A DNA stretch of 24,340 nucleotides from an uncultured bacterium (GTDB lineage: Bacteria; Verrucomicrobiota; Kiritimatiellia; RFP12; UBA1067): positions 1-24,340 of the forward strand of contig CACZAK010000056.1 of the NCBI GenBank assembly GCA_902779075.1, in the 5' to 3' direction. Made by a program: the position numbers and the translations under genes. Below are positions 14,567 through 20,902 of the stretch, in pieces. The notes beneath the pieces were generated by a model. It was given only the letters and a program-made list of their open reading frames with translations, had not been told where the DNA came from and ran no database searches. Position 1 is the first letter of the stretch. Each line of letters starts with the position of its first letter.

Positions 14567-14975
14567 CCACGCGTCCCATGGCGTCGCGGTAGGTCGTCTT
14601 ACCGTAACGGTCCGTCGTGGCGGTTCCAGTCACGCGCCCCATCGAATCGCGGAATGTCGTCTTGCCGTAGCTATCCGTGGTGGCCGTGCCCGTGGTGCGG
14701 CCCATGGAGTCGCGGAACGTCGTCTTGCCGTAGCTATCCGTGGTGGCACTTCCCTGGGTACGGCCCATCGAATCGCGGAACGTCGTCTTGCCGTAGCGGT
14801 CCTTGGTGGCAGACCCCTGGGTACGTCCCATGGAATCGCGGTAGGTCGTCTTCCCGTAGCGGTCCGTGGTGGCCGAGCCCTGGGTACGCCCCATGGAATC
14901 GCGGTATGTTGCTGCGAACGCGCCGGTCGTCATAATGGACAGTGCCAGCAGACAGATGATTCGGATGTTGTTCAT
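14550..14975 (-). CDS. Small secreted protein of five 21-residue tandem repeats
   Basis: The 141-residue product has a Sec signal peptide (MNNIRIICLLALSIMTTGAF, then A) and then consists entirely of the unit YRDSMGRTQGSATTDRYGKT plus T: five full copies (residues 24-128) and a partial sixth ending GRVVGTKK. Later copies drift to FRDSMGRTTGTATTDSYGKT. The unit alternates Gly, charged and Thr/Ser residues and looks like short beta strands and turns, so a beta-solenoid or flexible surface protein is plausible. No catalytic residue or Cys is conserved. GGAGAC precedes the ATG. I do not know a function; similar R-D-x-x-G-R-x-x-G-x-A repeats occur in uncharacterised secreted proteins. It ends 22 bases before panB and overlaps its promoter. 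Confidence 0.8.
   Translation of the reverse strand: MNNIRIICLLALSIMTTGAFAATYRDSMGRTQGSATTDRYGKTTYRDSMGRTQGSATKDRYGKTTFRDSMGRTQGSATTDSYGKTTFRDSMGRTTGTATTDSYGKTTFRDSMGRVTGTATTDRYGKTTYRDAMGRVVGTKK
14592..14906. repeat. Five coding tandem repeats of 63 bp
   Basis: The DNA repeats every 63 bases in step with the 21-residue protein unit. Synonymous differences between units (for example CGGTAGGT versus CGGAACGT around the Arg-Asp codons) show the array is not freshly expanded. Confidence 0.9.
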
Positions 14976-15061
14976 GGCTTGTCTCCTTTTTTACAGTTCA
15001 AGTGAGTTAGGATTTTCCACCTGACGCATCTGACACACAAATCTCAACTTACGAAAAAAAA

Positions 15062-15598
15062 TTACAGCGCCTCCTCCTGCGACTGGAGGAACTCGCGTGC
15101 GAGGGATATGCCCTCGATGGATTCAAGGCCGCCCACGGCCTCTGCGAGTTCAAGACGCGAGATGGAATATTCCTCCGTGCCTTTCCGGTGAGTGAAAGTG
15201 AGATCGAAATCGCCCGGATAGTTGAAGAGCATGAGAATAGTCTCGGCGAGGTCACCCATCGGCGGCAAATCAATGTGCGTGGCAGAGAAGGAGTAGCGCA
15301 GTTCCGTGCCCACGCCCTTCTGCGACGTGAGGTTTACCGCACCGTCCGTTGACTCGCACAGCTGCTTGAGGATCGGCAGCCCGAGACCGACCTTGCGCTT
15401 GTCATGCTTGCCCGCCTCGGTGTAGAACGGGTTGAACGCACGCGCCTGCGTGGCCTCGTCCATACCCTTACCGTCGTCCTTGATCGTAACGGCGATGGTC
15501 GTGCCGTCCTCGACGAGCGTGAGCGAAACGTGCTTCGCCCCCGCCTCGATTGAGTTCTGCGCCGTATCGGCGATAACATCCGCAAGTGTCGCGTGCAT
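15062..15598 (-). CDS. Stand-alone GHKL ATPase (histidine-kinase-like ATP-binding domain)
   Basis: The 178-residue protein is a histidine-kinase-type ATPase domain without any sensor or phosphoacceptor domain. It has the N box DTAQNSIEAGA, G1 box DDGKGM, G2 box KVGLGLPILKQL and a closing GVGTELRYSF, followed by about 65 residues of its own. It binds ATP; such single-domain proteins act as switch kinases or anti-sigma-like regulators. The start at 15598 is set by GAAAGGAAC seven bases upstream, which overlaps the stop of the PHP gene. It is the last of five tightly packed genes (DRTGG, CBS-HATPase, DRTGG, PHP, HATPase), a gene set that in many anaerobes sits beside HydABC-type [FeFe]-hydrogenase genes. 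A role in hydrogenase control is inferred from that context only. Confidence 0.82.
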   Translation of the reverse strand: MHATLADVIADTAQNSIEAGAKHVSLTLVEDGTTIAVTIKDDGKGMDEATQARAFNPFYTEAGKHDKRKVGLGLPILKQLCESTDGAVNLTSQKGVGTELRYSFSATHIDLPPMGDLAETILMLFNYPGDFDLTFTHRKGTEEYSISRLELAEAVGGLESIEGISLAREFLQSQEEAL

Positions 15599-15612
15599 TA
15601 TGCCAGTTCCTT

Positions 15613-16344
15613 TCAAAAAGTCGTAAGGCGTGGGGAGAGGCGCGTGGTGCGTGCCGCGAAAGCCTCCTTGAGAGCCGCCGTGGTGAACGCGGAGAGGTCG
15701 GCCTCCGTCCATACGCGTGCCACGTCGTCGAGGTTGTGCGCGTCGGAGCTACGCGTGACGGCGTAGCCCTCCGCCTTTGGAATCCAGATGGTCTCATCCG
15801 CCGTGCGCGAAAGTTCCACGGCATCGAACGCGCCGTCCGAGGGAATACTGCCGAGTTGCGAATAGACGGAGAAAGCGCTGCGGTCTATGTGCGCGGCGAG
15901 GTAGAGTCCGCCGAGTTCGTGGCACTTCGCGGACACCTCCGGAATAGTCTTGCGGCAGCCCATTGCGAGGATTCGCCACTCCATCTCCACGATGTCGTCG
16001 TTCCACGTGACCACGGGCTGGTCGCCGAAGGTCTCGGGGTCGTTCACGCGCTTGGGCATCGCGGCATACACCCAGTCCGTCATCGTGAGCGCCTGTTCCG
16101 TGGTGTCGAATAGGGCGAGCGTATGGACTTCCTCGGCGGTGCAGACCTCGAGCCCAAAGAGACAGGCGATACCGGCGCGGCGCGCGCACTCGGCAATTGC
16201 CGGCGTGTTGCGCGCGCTCTGGTGGTCCGTGAGCGCGATGCCGCCCATGCCGGCTTCTACGGCACGCTTCACGATCTCGGACGGCGACATCTCCAAGTTT
16301 GCGCACGGCGAGAGGCAGCTGTGGATATGGAGGTCGAACTTCAC
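15613..16344 (-). CDS. PHP-domain metal-dependent phosphoesterase
   Basis: The 243-residue protein shows the PHP metal-ligand series in order: DLHIHSCLSPCA at the N-terminus, ALTDHQSA, GLEVCTAEEVHTLALF, AAHIDRSAF and a closing SSDAHN. These residues bind a di- or trinuclear metal centre that hydrolyses phosphoesters. The motif set is complete, so the enzyme should be active; the substrate is unknown, with a nucleotide or small phosphoester likely by family. It starts two bases after the upstream DRTGG gene ends and is 14 bases from the downstream ATPase. PHP proteins of this kind are a regular member of the [FeFe]-hydrogenase neighbourhood. Confidence 0.85.
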   Translation of the reverse strand: MKFDLHIHSCLSPCANLEMSPSEIVKRAVEAGMGGIALTDHQSARNTPAIAECARRAGIACLFGLEVCTAEEVHTLALFDTTEQALTMTDWVYAAMPKRVNDPETFGDQPVVTWNDDIVEMEWRILAMGCRKTIPEVSAKCHELGGLYLAAHIDRSAFSVYSQLGSIPSDGAFDAVELSRTADETIWIPKAEGYAVTRSSDAHNLDDVARVWTEADLSAFTTAALKEAFAARTTRLSPRLTTF

Positions 16345-16346
16345 GG

Positions 16347-16682
16347 TCAGTGTTCGGAGGGAGGGAGTGCGGATAGGGCGAGCGCCACCGCGTACTGCGA
16401 GAGCGGCGTGATGATGATCGCCACGCCCTCGCGCGCGGCGGCCTCTGCCATGTCCGGCGGCACGGGCCTGTTATGGCACAGCACGATCACCGCGCAGCCC
16501 ACAAGCGTGCAAACCGCTATGGCATTGAGGTGGTTCTGGATCGTCACGAGCACGCAGTCCTCGCCCGCGTGGCCCATGACGTCCGAAAGCAGGTCGCCCA
16601 CGTACACGCCGGTGGCGGACGCATCTTCCACGTTCACCGCAATGGTGCCCTTCACCGCAGAGCAGATTTCGGCAGCCGTCAT
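16347..16682 (-). CDS. DRTGG-domain protein (second copy)
   Basis: The 111-residue protein MTAAEICSAVKGTIAVNVED resembles the DRTGG domain: a short alpha/beta sensor-like domain with VYVGDLLSDVMGHA, then LVTIQNHLNAIAVC and PVPPDMAEAAAREGVAIIIT. The companion DRTGG gene at 17731 has the same order of features (NDLMSDVL, LLITSLASDQAI, PLSETMLKVAADLGVPLVSS), so the two are paralogues within one operon. The start at 16682 overlaps the CBS-HATPase stop by four bases (ATGA), giving translational coupling. DRTGG domains also occur in phosphotransacetylases and are thought to bind a small ligand or nucleotide; no catalytic residue is evident. Confidence 0.75.
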   Translation of the reverse strand: MTAAEICSAVKGTIAVNVEDASATGVYVGDLLSDVMGHAGEDCVLVTIQNHLNAIAVCTLVGCAVIVLCHNRPVPPDMAEAAAREGVAIIITPLSQYAVALALSALPPSEH

Positions 16683-17707
16683 TGCGCACCTCCTGCGGCG
16701 GGAGCCGCCTCTGGCGGGTTGAGGTTGAACGTACACGTGACCTTCGTGAACTTGCCCACCTCGCTCTCGATGTTGAAGGAGTCAGCCACGCGCTTGGAAT
16801 TGGAGAGGCCCATGCCCGCGCCGAAGCCGAGCGAGCGGATCCAGTCGTTCGCGGTGGACGTGCCGTCACGGCAGGCCCACTCGATATCGGGAATGCCGGG
16901 TCCGCGGTCCTTCGCGGTGATCGTGATCGTGTCGTCAGATATAAGCAGCACTAGCACGCCGCCGTGCGAGTGGATGCAGATGTTGATTTCCAGTTCGTAG
17001 GAGGCCACGGCAACGCGGCGGGCGATGGAACGCGCCACCTTGCGCTCGCGCAGGATGCCCTTGATGTCGTTCGCGGCGTGTCCGGCGCGGGAGAGGTCGT
17101 TGCGCACCACGGCCCACTCGCGGCGGAAGTAGTGTTCGCCGGTGGCGTGCGTGGGCGCGTTGTTCGAGGTCTTGCGCTCGAGCTTGCGGATCTCCACGGA
17201 GAGCTCGTAGAGGAGCGCGCGCATCACGTCGCGCTGGGAGAGGATGCCCACGAGCTTGCGGTTTGAATCGAGCACCGGGAACCGGCCGTATGTGTAGTTG
17301 TTGAAGTAGCGGAGCGCGAAGGAGATCGGCATGCCAGCTTCCAGCACCACGAGGTTGCACGCCATGTGCTTCTCGCAGGTGTCCTCGATCCATCCGTTGT
17401 CGAGCGCGTTGATGATGTCATTCACGGAAACGATTCCGTAGAGACGCCCTTCCTCGCATACGGGCAGGCCCGAGATGCGGTTCTCGCGCATGAGCCGCTG
17501 CGCTTCGCGCAGGGAGGTATCGCGCGAGACGGCAATGATCTTCCGCTTCATCACGTCGCGCACCTTGAAGCGTTGCAGCAGCTCCATGATGATCACGCTC
17601 GAGTCGCCGCCGAGCGCCTTAGGATCGAGAGGCGGCGTCTTAGCGAGGATCTCGTCGTCGTTCGTCTGCTGTCCCTGCAGGATCGTGGGGGAGTAGCCGT
17701 TGTCCAT
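16679..17707 (-). CDS. Tandem CBS-domain protein with C-terminal HATPase (RsbW-like) domain
   Basis: The 342-residue cytoplasmic protein has two CBS domains (about 47-102, VRDVMKRKIIAVSRDTSLRE and GLPVCEEGRLYGIVSVNDII; about 115-165, GRFPVLDSNRKLVGILSQRD), which usually bind adenine nucleotides or sense energy state. A linker follows, then an anti-sigma-type GHKL ATPase domain (VASYELEINICI as N box, KDRGPGI, GFGAGMGLSNSKRV). ATG at 17707 is chosen over an upstream TTG at 17734 because GGAGGG lies seven bases before it; the TTG would overlap the previous stop (TTGA) and remains an alternative. The layout suggests a regulator that couples nucleotide status to a partner, possibly by a partner-switch mechanism. 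It is the second gene of the cassette. Confidence 0.85.
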   Translation of the reverse strand: MDNGYSPTILQGQQTNDDEILAKTPPLDPKALGGDSSVIIMELLQRFKVRDVMKRKIIAVSRDTSLREAQRLMRENRISGLPVCEEGRLYGIVSVNDIINALDNGWIEDTCEKHMACNLVVLEAGMPISFALRYFNNYTYGRFPVLDSNRKLVGILSQRDVMRALLYELSVEIRKLERKTSNNAPTHATGEHYFRREWAVVRNDLSRAGHAANDIKGILRERKVARSIARRVAVASYELEINICIHSHGGVLVLLISDDTITITAKDRGPGIPDIEWACRDGTSTANDWIRSLGFGAGMGLSNSKRVADSFNIESEVGKFTKVTCTFNLNPPEAAPAAGGAQ

Positions 17708-17730
17708 GTCCGTACCCTCCGGCGCGCCGT

Positions 17731-18078
17731 TCAACCGCGCTCCTCGGCGAGGAAGGCGTCGTGCAGGCGCACGCAGGCGTCGTATTTCGAGAGCGGGCTC
17801 GACACGAGCGGCACGCCGAGGTCGGCCGCAACCTTGAGCATCGTCTCGGAGAGCGGCTTCGCGTTGTGCACCACCACGCCCATCGCGCCCACGATGTGGG
17901 CTGTGCGTATGGCCTGGTCGCTCGCGAGCGATGTGATCAGGAGGATGTCGTCCGCATCGTTCAGCAGCACGTCGCTCATGAGGTCGTTCGCCACCACGGC
18001 GCCTACGGCGCGCGGGCTCGTGCCGTCACCGGCCATCAGCTTGCCGTTTAGAATCTTCACCACGTCGGCTATCGTCAT
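17731..18078 (-). CDS. DRTGG-domain protein (first gene of the cassette)
   Basis: The 115-residue protein MTIADVVKILNGKLMAGDGT continues with VVANDLMSDVLLNDADDILL and ends with PLSKYDACVRLHDAFLAEER plus G. It is a DRTGG-type sensor domain like its paralogue three genes along. The start at 18078 is supported by GAAAGGAAC six bases upstream and a promoter at 18112-18141; the frame upstream of it is leader. As the first gene of a five-gene operon it may sense the ligand that sets the state of the two ATPase proteins. In many anaerobes this set precedes NADH-linked [FeFe]-hydrogenase genes, none of which is in the window. Confidence 0.75.
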   Translation of the reverse strand: MTIADVVKILNGKLMAGDGTSPRAVGAVVANDLMSDVLLNDADDILLITSLASDQAIRTAHIVGAMGVVVHNAKPLSETMLKVAADLGVPLVSSPLSKYDACVRLHDAFLAEERG

Positions 18079-18111
18079 CGTCTGGTTCCTTTCAGTTCGG
18101 GGTACACGCAC

Positions 18112-18141
18112 ATTATCCCATAAATTCAGCATGTTAGGCAA
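18112..18141 (-). promoter_or_regulatory. Promoter of the DRTGG/CBS/PHP/ATPase operon
   Basis: On the minus strand TTGCCT (18141-18136), an 18-base spacer and GATAAT (18117-18112). GTTGCCTAACATG (18142-18130) is identical to the word in the rubrerythrin promoter at the same distance from the -10 box, so both genes may share a regulator or simply a favoured -35 context. Confidence 0.65.
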
Positions 18142-18149
18142 CCCTAATC

Positions 18150-19388
18150 TCACGGCATCTTACTTGCGGCGGCGATGGCTATTTTATCGATGTTGGCGGG
18201 AGCCAGGCCGCGGTAGTTGATCGTAGCCGCACCCTCGCCCGCGATCCATTGGCAGAGGCGGTTCATGGCCGTGGCCTCATGTCGTGCCATTGGCTTGTGT
18301 CCCGGCGTGTAGGGCCAAGCGACCGGCGCGAGCATGAGGAGCCGTCCCGCCGCGCAGGCATCGAAATAGCGGCCCCTCGGCTTCTCCAGCTTCGAGAAGC
18401 CCTTGTTCTGCATGGTCACGAGCGGCAGGCCCTCGGCAAGCGCCTTGCGGGCGATTTCGCGCTCGCCATCCGAAATGCAGGGCGAGATCAAAACTACGCC
18501 ATGCCGCGCGGCGGCGAGCAGCCGGTTGTGCAGCCTTTCGTATTCCGGCGAGGAGAAATCAGCGATTGGATTCCAAGCCGAATCACGCGCTATCTTCATT
18601 CCGCCGCCAGGCTTTGGAATTCGCTTGTAGCCGAAGTAGCGCCGCGAGCATTGCACTTGCACCATCGGCCGCTCCAGCAACGCCCTGTTGCCGATGGCGG
18701 AAAAGTGGAGGGTGGGGGGCGGCTTGGCGGGAGAGGGCTTGGAATCCGGGAGTCCTGTGATCGGCGATATTATCGCCGATAACTGAACTCGAACTCCCCT
18801 CACCACCGTGAATAGCCCCGGCAGGGCGCGCTTTATCGCAAGGCGCAGGGGATTGGCCTTGATATAGGCAATCATCTTTGCAAGCTGCCCTTCGTGGAAA
18901 AGGATCGAATCCTGGAATCCCTCGGCGAAAAGCCCCGCTCCCTCCACGAGCAGATCCGGGCAGAGCCGCCTCGCCGCGCGGTTGCAGCCAATCTTGAATC
19001 CCTTTATCACCTGCCCGAGGTGGCACTCCAGTGGTTCCTTCACCCAGAGGATGCCGTGGAAATGATCGGGCATCACCTGCTTGCAGATGATCTGCACCTG
19101 CGGGTAGAACTGCGGTATCGCCTCCCAGCATTCCTCCACAGCCCTTCCCAGCTCGGTCAATTCGCACCGCGCCGAGTTGGGGAGGGGAGTCCTGTGATCG
19201 CCGATATTATCGGCGATAACTGAACTCCCCACCACCTCCCCCAGCACCTTGCTTCGCCGGTTGGCCAGCACCAAGGTGATCATGTAGATGCACGGCAGGG
19301 AATAATCCCAGCCTTCGCACCGGCGAAGCATGCCGTGAATGGTTTCTTTCAGGTAGCCCTTTCCCTTCTGATCTTCAAGCTCCGTCAT
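18150..19388 (-). CDS. RAYT-like HUH (Y1) transposase with an extra C-terminal domain
   Basis: The 412-residue protein belongs to the IS200/REP-associated tyrosine transposase group. The HUH motif is DHFHG near residue 108 within MPDHFHGILWVKEPL, and the probable catalytic Tyr is near 174 in MIAYIKANPLRLA. Such enzymes cut and join single-stranded DNA at hairpins. A C-terminal region (about 230-405: GVVLISPCISDGEREIARKA, GLPLVTMQ, GRYFDACAAGRLLMLAP) looks like a Rossmann/SLOG-type fold as in DprA-like proteins; similar extensions occur in Bacteroidota proteins of this kind. AGGAGG precedes the ATG by nine bases. Two 39-bp hairpin elements lie within the frame, translated as VIADNIGDHRTP and VQLSAIISPITGLP. 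No IS ends are visible, which fits a domesticated RAYT rather than an insertion sequence. Confidence 0.82.
   Translation of the reverse strand: MTELEDQKGKGYLKETIHGMLRRCEGWDYSLPCIYMITLVLANRRSKVLGEVVGSSVIADNIGDHRTPLPNSARCELTELGRAVEECWEAIPQFYPQVQIICKQVMPDHFHGILWVKEPLECHLGQVIKGFKIGCNRAARRLCPDLLVEGAGLFAEGFQDSILFHEGQLAKMIAYIKANPLRLAIKRALPGLFTVVRGVRVQLSAIISPITGLPDSKPSPAKPPPTLHFSAIGNRALLERPMVQVQCSRRYFGYKRIPKPGGGMKIARDSAWNPIADFSSPEYERLHNRLLAAARHGVVLISPCISDGEREIARKALAEGLPLVTMQNKGFSKLEKPRGRYFDACAAGRLLMLAPVAWPYTPGHKPMARHEATAMNRLCQWIAGEGAATINYRGLAPANIDKIAIAAASKMP
18751..18789. repeat. 39-bp hairpin element, copy 2, inside the transposase gene
   Basis: AGTCCTGTG, then stem ATCGGCGATA, one central T, stem TATCGCCGAT (18760-18780), then AACTGAACT. 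It equals copy 1 at 19188-19226 except for two bases that pair with each other. The host frame stays open through it. Confidence 0.9.
19188..19226. repeat. 39-bp hairpin element, copy 1, inside the transposase gene
   Basis: AGTCCTGTG, stem ATCGCCGATA, central T, stem TATCGGCGAT (19197-19217), then AACTGAACT. Here the outer flanks also pair: GGGGAGT (19184-19190) with ACTCCCC (19224-19230). It is the same size and order as copy 2, 437 bases away. Confidence 0.9.
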
Positions 19389-19423
19389 TTCACAAAACCT
19401 CCTAATGCATCACCCTGCTCCAT

Positions 19424-19882
19424 TCACGCGCGAAGCTCCGATAGCATACCATCGTTGTAGGCATAGCCCACGCGCGGGACCGTGACGATCCGCGCGCCGT
19501 CGACGCCTAGCTTTTCTCGGATATGCCAGATGTGCTGGTCGAGCGTGCGCGTGTTGCCGTAGTAGTCGATACCCCACAGGCGGCTGAGCAGCATGTCGCG
19601 CGCGAGGACCTCGTTTGGATGCTCCGCAAATATCTCCAGCAGCAGCAGCTCGCGTGGCGAAAGGCGTATGAGCCGATTCCGCTTGCTGATGTAGGCGAAT
19701 TTCCGCCGGCTCACCTTCCCCTCGCCGAATTGGAATACGTCATCTTGCAGTTCCTCGCGCCTCGCGTTTTCGCTGAGCGTCGACTCGATCCGCGATAGCC
19801 TGCGGCCCAGATCCTCCAACACGTGCAGGAGCGATGCGGGCACCTGTGCACAATCCCTCATCTCCGCCGTAGCCTTATACAT
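19424..19882 (-). CDS. OmpR/PhoB-type winged-helix regulator lacking a receiver domain
   Basis: The 152-residue protein has a C-terminal winged-helix DNA-binding domain of the OmpR/PhoB type (about 62-147: LSPRELLLLEIFAEHPNEV, ARDMLLSRLWG, TRTLDQHIWHIREKLG, IVTVPRVGYAY). The N-terminal 60 residues hold no receiver domain: there is no acidic pocket or phosphoacceptor Asp, only a short predicted coiled coil (LLHVLEDLGRRLSRIESTL). The start at 19882 is fixed by AGGAGGTGG upstream and overlaps the end of the sensor gene by eight bases, so the two proteins are translationally coupled. The natural reading is a regulator controlled by direct contact with the membrane partner, in the manner of ToxR/ToxS-like systems, not by phosphorylation. 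The upstream palindrome array at 20903-20987 is a candidate binding site. Confidence 0.82.
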   Translation of the reverse strand: MYKATAEMRDCAQVPASLLHVLEDLGRRLSRIESTLSENARREELQDDVFQFGEGKVSRRKFAYISKRNRLIRLSPRELLLLEIFAEHPNEVLARDMLLSRLWGIDYYGNTRTLDQHIWHIREKLGVDGARIVTVPRVGYAYNDGMLSELRA

Positions 19883-20525
19883 GCTCCACCTCCTCTCTTT
19901 CCACGTTCTGATGCAGCATCTCGACGAGCGCATCCGACTCCTCCCGCGCGCGCCATGCTGCGCGTCTCAGGTACCAGGCACCGGCCGCGGCCACTGCCGT
20001 GAGTACGCACAGCAGGCCTGATCCCAACGCCAGCCGCACTACGGGACGTCGTCGCCCTTCCCCGCCCAAATCCAGCACGAAGCCGCACACATCCCGCTGC
20101 CCCATGCGCGACCAGGCGACAGTAGTGCCCGCATCCGTGAAGAACCCGTGTTTCGGATACTTTACGCGCCTTCCTTCAGTTGTCCATTTGAAACCGCCAT
20201 CCAATCTGCCTGTAATCATTTGCTCTTCTCCTTTTTTCCAAATAACGCCTTTCCCCTTGCGCCATACGAAAGCCGACGCAAGACCAGCTTCCCGTTCAAG
20301 GTCGCTTGCGAGCGCGTCTACCTGTTCCGGAAGTCCGCGCCCCGCGTCGGCACCGTACTGTTTCCACAACGTATCTGCGAGGGCGTTCGCACGTGCGCTG
20401 ACGCCCTCACGCAAATCGGCCTGTTGACGCGCACATTCCCGGCGGAGGAGGGAAAATCCCCCCAGCGCCCCAACGAACGCCGGGAGAACCACCGCCAGGA
20501 AACCGATCCACAGGTCGCACTTCAT
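19875..20525 (-). CDS. Membrane sensor-like protein without kinase domains
   Basis: The 216-residue protein has a transmembrane helix at about 5-27 (FLAVVLPAFVGALGGFSLL) and an extracytoplasmic domain of about 130 residues (SAFVWRKGKGVIWKKG, HGFFTDAGTTVAWSRMG). A second transmembrane helix follows at about 161-187 (LALGSGLLCVLTAVAAAGAW), then only about 28 cytoplasmic residues (EESDALVEMLHQNVEREEVE). This is the architecture of the sensory half of a histidine kinase, cut off where the HAMP/HisKA region should begin; no H box or ATPase domain is present. The stop lies inside the next gene's ribosome binding region, so the end is arranged for coupling and does not look like random truncation. 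GGAG at the lipoprotein stop serves as its own ribosome binding site. Ligand unknown. Confidence 0.72.
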   Translation of the reverse strand: MKCDLWIGFLAVVLPAFVGALGGFSLLRRECARQQADLREGVSARANALADTLWKQYGADAGRGLPEQVDALASDLEREAGLASAFVWRKGKGVIWKKGEEQMITGRLDGGFKWTTEGRRVKYPKHGFFTDAGTTVAWSRMGQRDVCGFVLDLGGEGRRRPVVRLALGSGLLCVLTAVAAAGAWYLRRAAWRAREESDALVEMLHQNVEREEVEHV

Positions 20526-20528
20526 GGC

Positions 20529-20831
20529 TTACTCCGCCGAGTCGAGCATGCCTGTGACGGGAAGCGCAGACATCTGCGTTTTGCGCGTGCGACGACGCCG
20601 TGGCTGCTTCTGCTTCTCGCCATCGGGCGCGGCGGCATTGTCTTTCTTCGTGCGGCGCGTGCGACGCGGCTTGGCCTCATTCTTCTCCAGTGTCGGCACG
20701 TCAGCGACGGCGATCTGAGTCGGTGCTGCGGACGCGACGTGGTTCGACTTACAGACGGCGTCTGACGTACATGCCGTGAAGGCGAAGCTGGCAATGACGG
20801 CCAGCGCGATGGTTTTCAGGTTTGCTTTCAT
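20529..20831 (-). CDS. Small basic lipoprotein, first gene of the sensor/regulator operon
   Basis: The 100-residue product MKANLKTIALAVIASFAFTA reaches Cys21 in FTAC, a plausible though not perfect lipobox, so it is probably lipidated after export. The mature part is unstructured in appearance with two strongly basic clusters (KPRRTRRTKK and KQPRRRRTRK) separated by an Ala/Pro-rich stretch. It has no family resemblance that I recognise. The start at 20831 is supported by GAAAGGAAC six bases upstream; the longer frame begins inside the upstream palindromes. Its stop is three bases before the sensor ATG. An envelope protein that interacts with an acidic polymer, nucleic acid or the sensor domain would fit, but this is a guess. 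Confidence 0.7.
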   Translation of the reverse strand: MKANLKTIALAVIASFAFTACTSDAVCKSNHVASAAPTQIAVADVPTLEKNEAKPRRTRRTKKDNAAAPDGEKQKQPRRRRTRKTQMSALPVTGMLDSAE

Positions 20832-20902
20832 GGTTCTGTTCCTTTCTTTTTTCCGGTCGGAAACACCTTGTCTCCGTCCGGCGAACAGTAAACCAAAAAA
20901 CC

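Noticed and set aside
14592..14906. Regular repeats that might suggest a CRISPR array
   Set aside because: The 63-bp units are contiguous with no unique spacers and encode a 21-residue protein repeat behind a signal peptide.
17707..17734. TTG start at 17734 for the CBS-HATPase gene
   Set aside because: It would overlap the previous stop as TTGA, but ATG at 17707 has GGAGGG seven bases before it, a much better start. Kept as an alternative in the gene entry.
18150..19388. A complete IS200/IS605 insertion sequence
   Set aside because: The hairpins lie inside the gene, not at its ends, no left or right end structures are visible, and the protein is far longer than a typical TnpA. A single-copy RAYT-like gene fits better.
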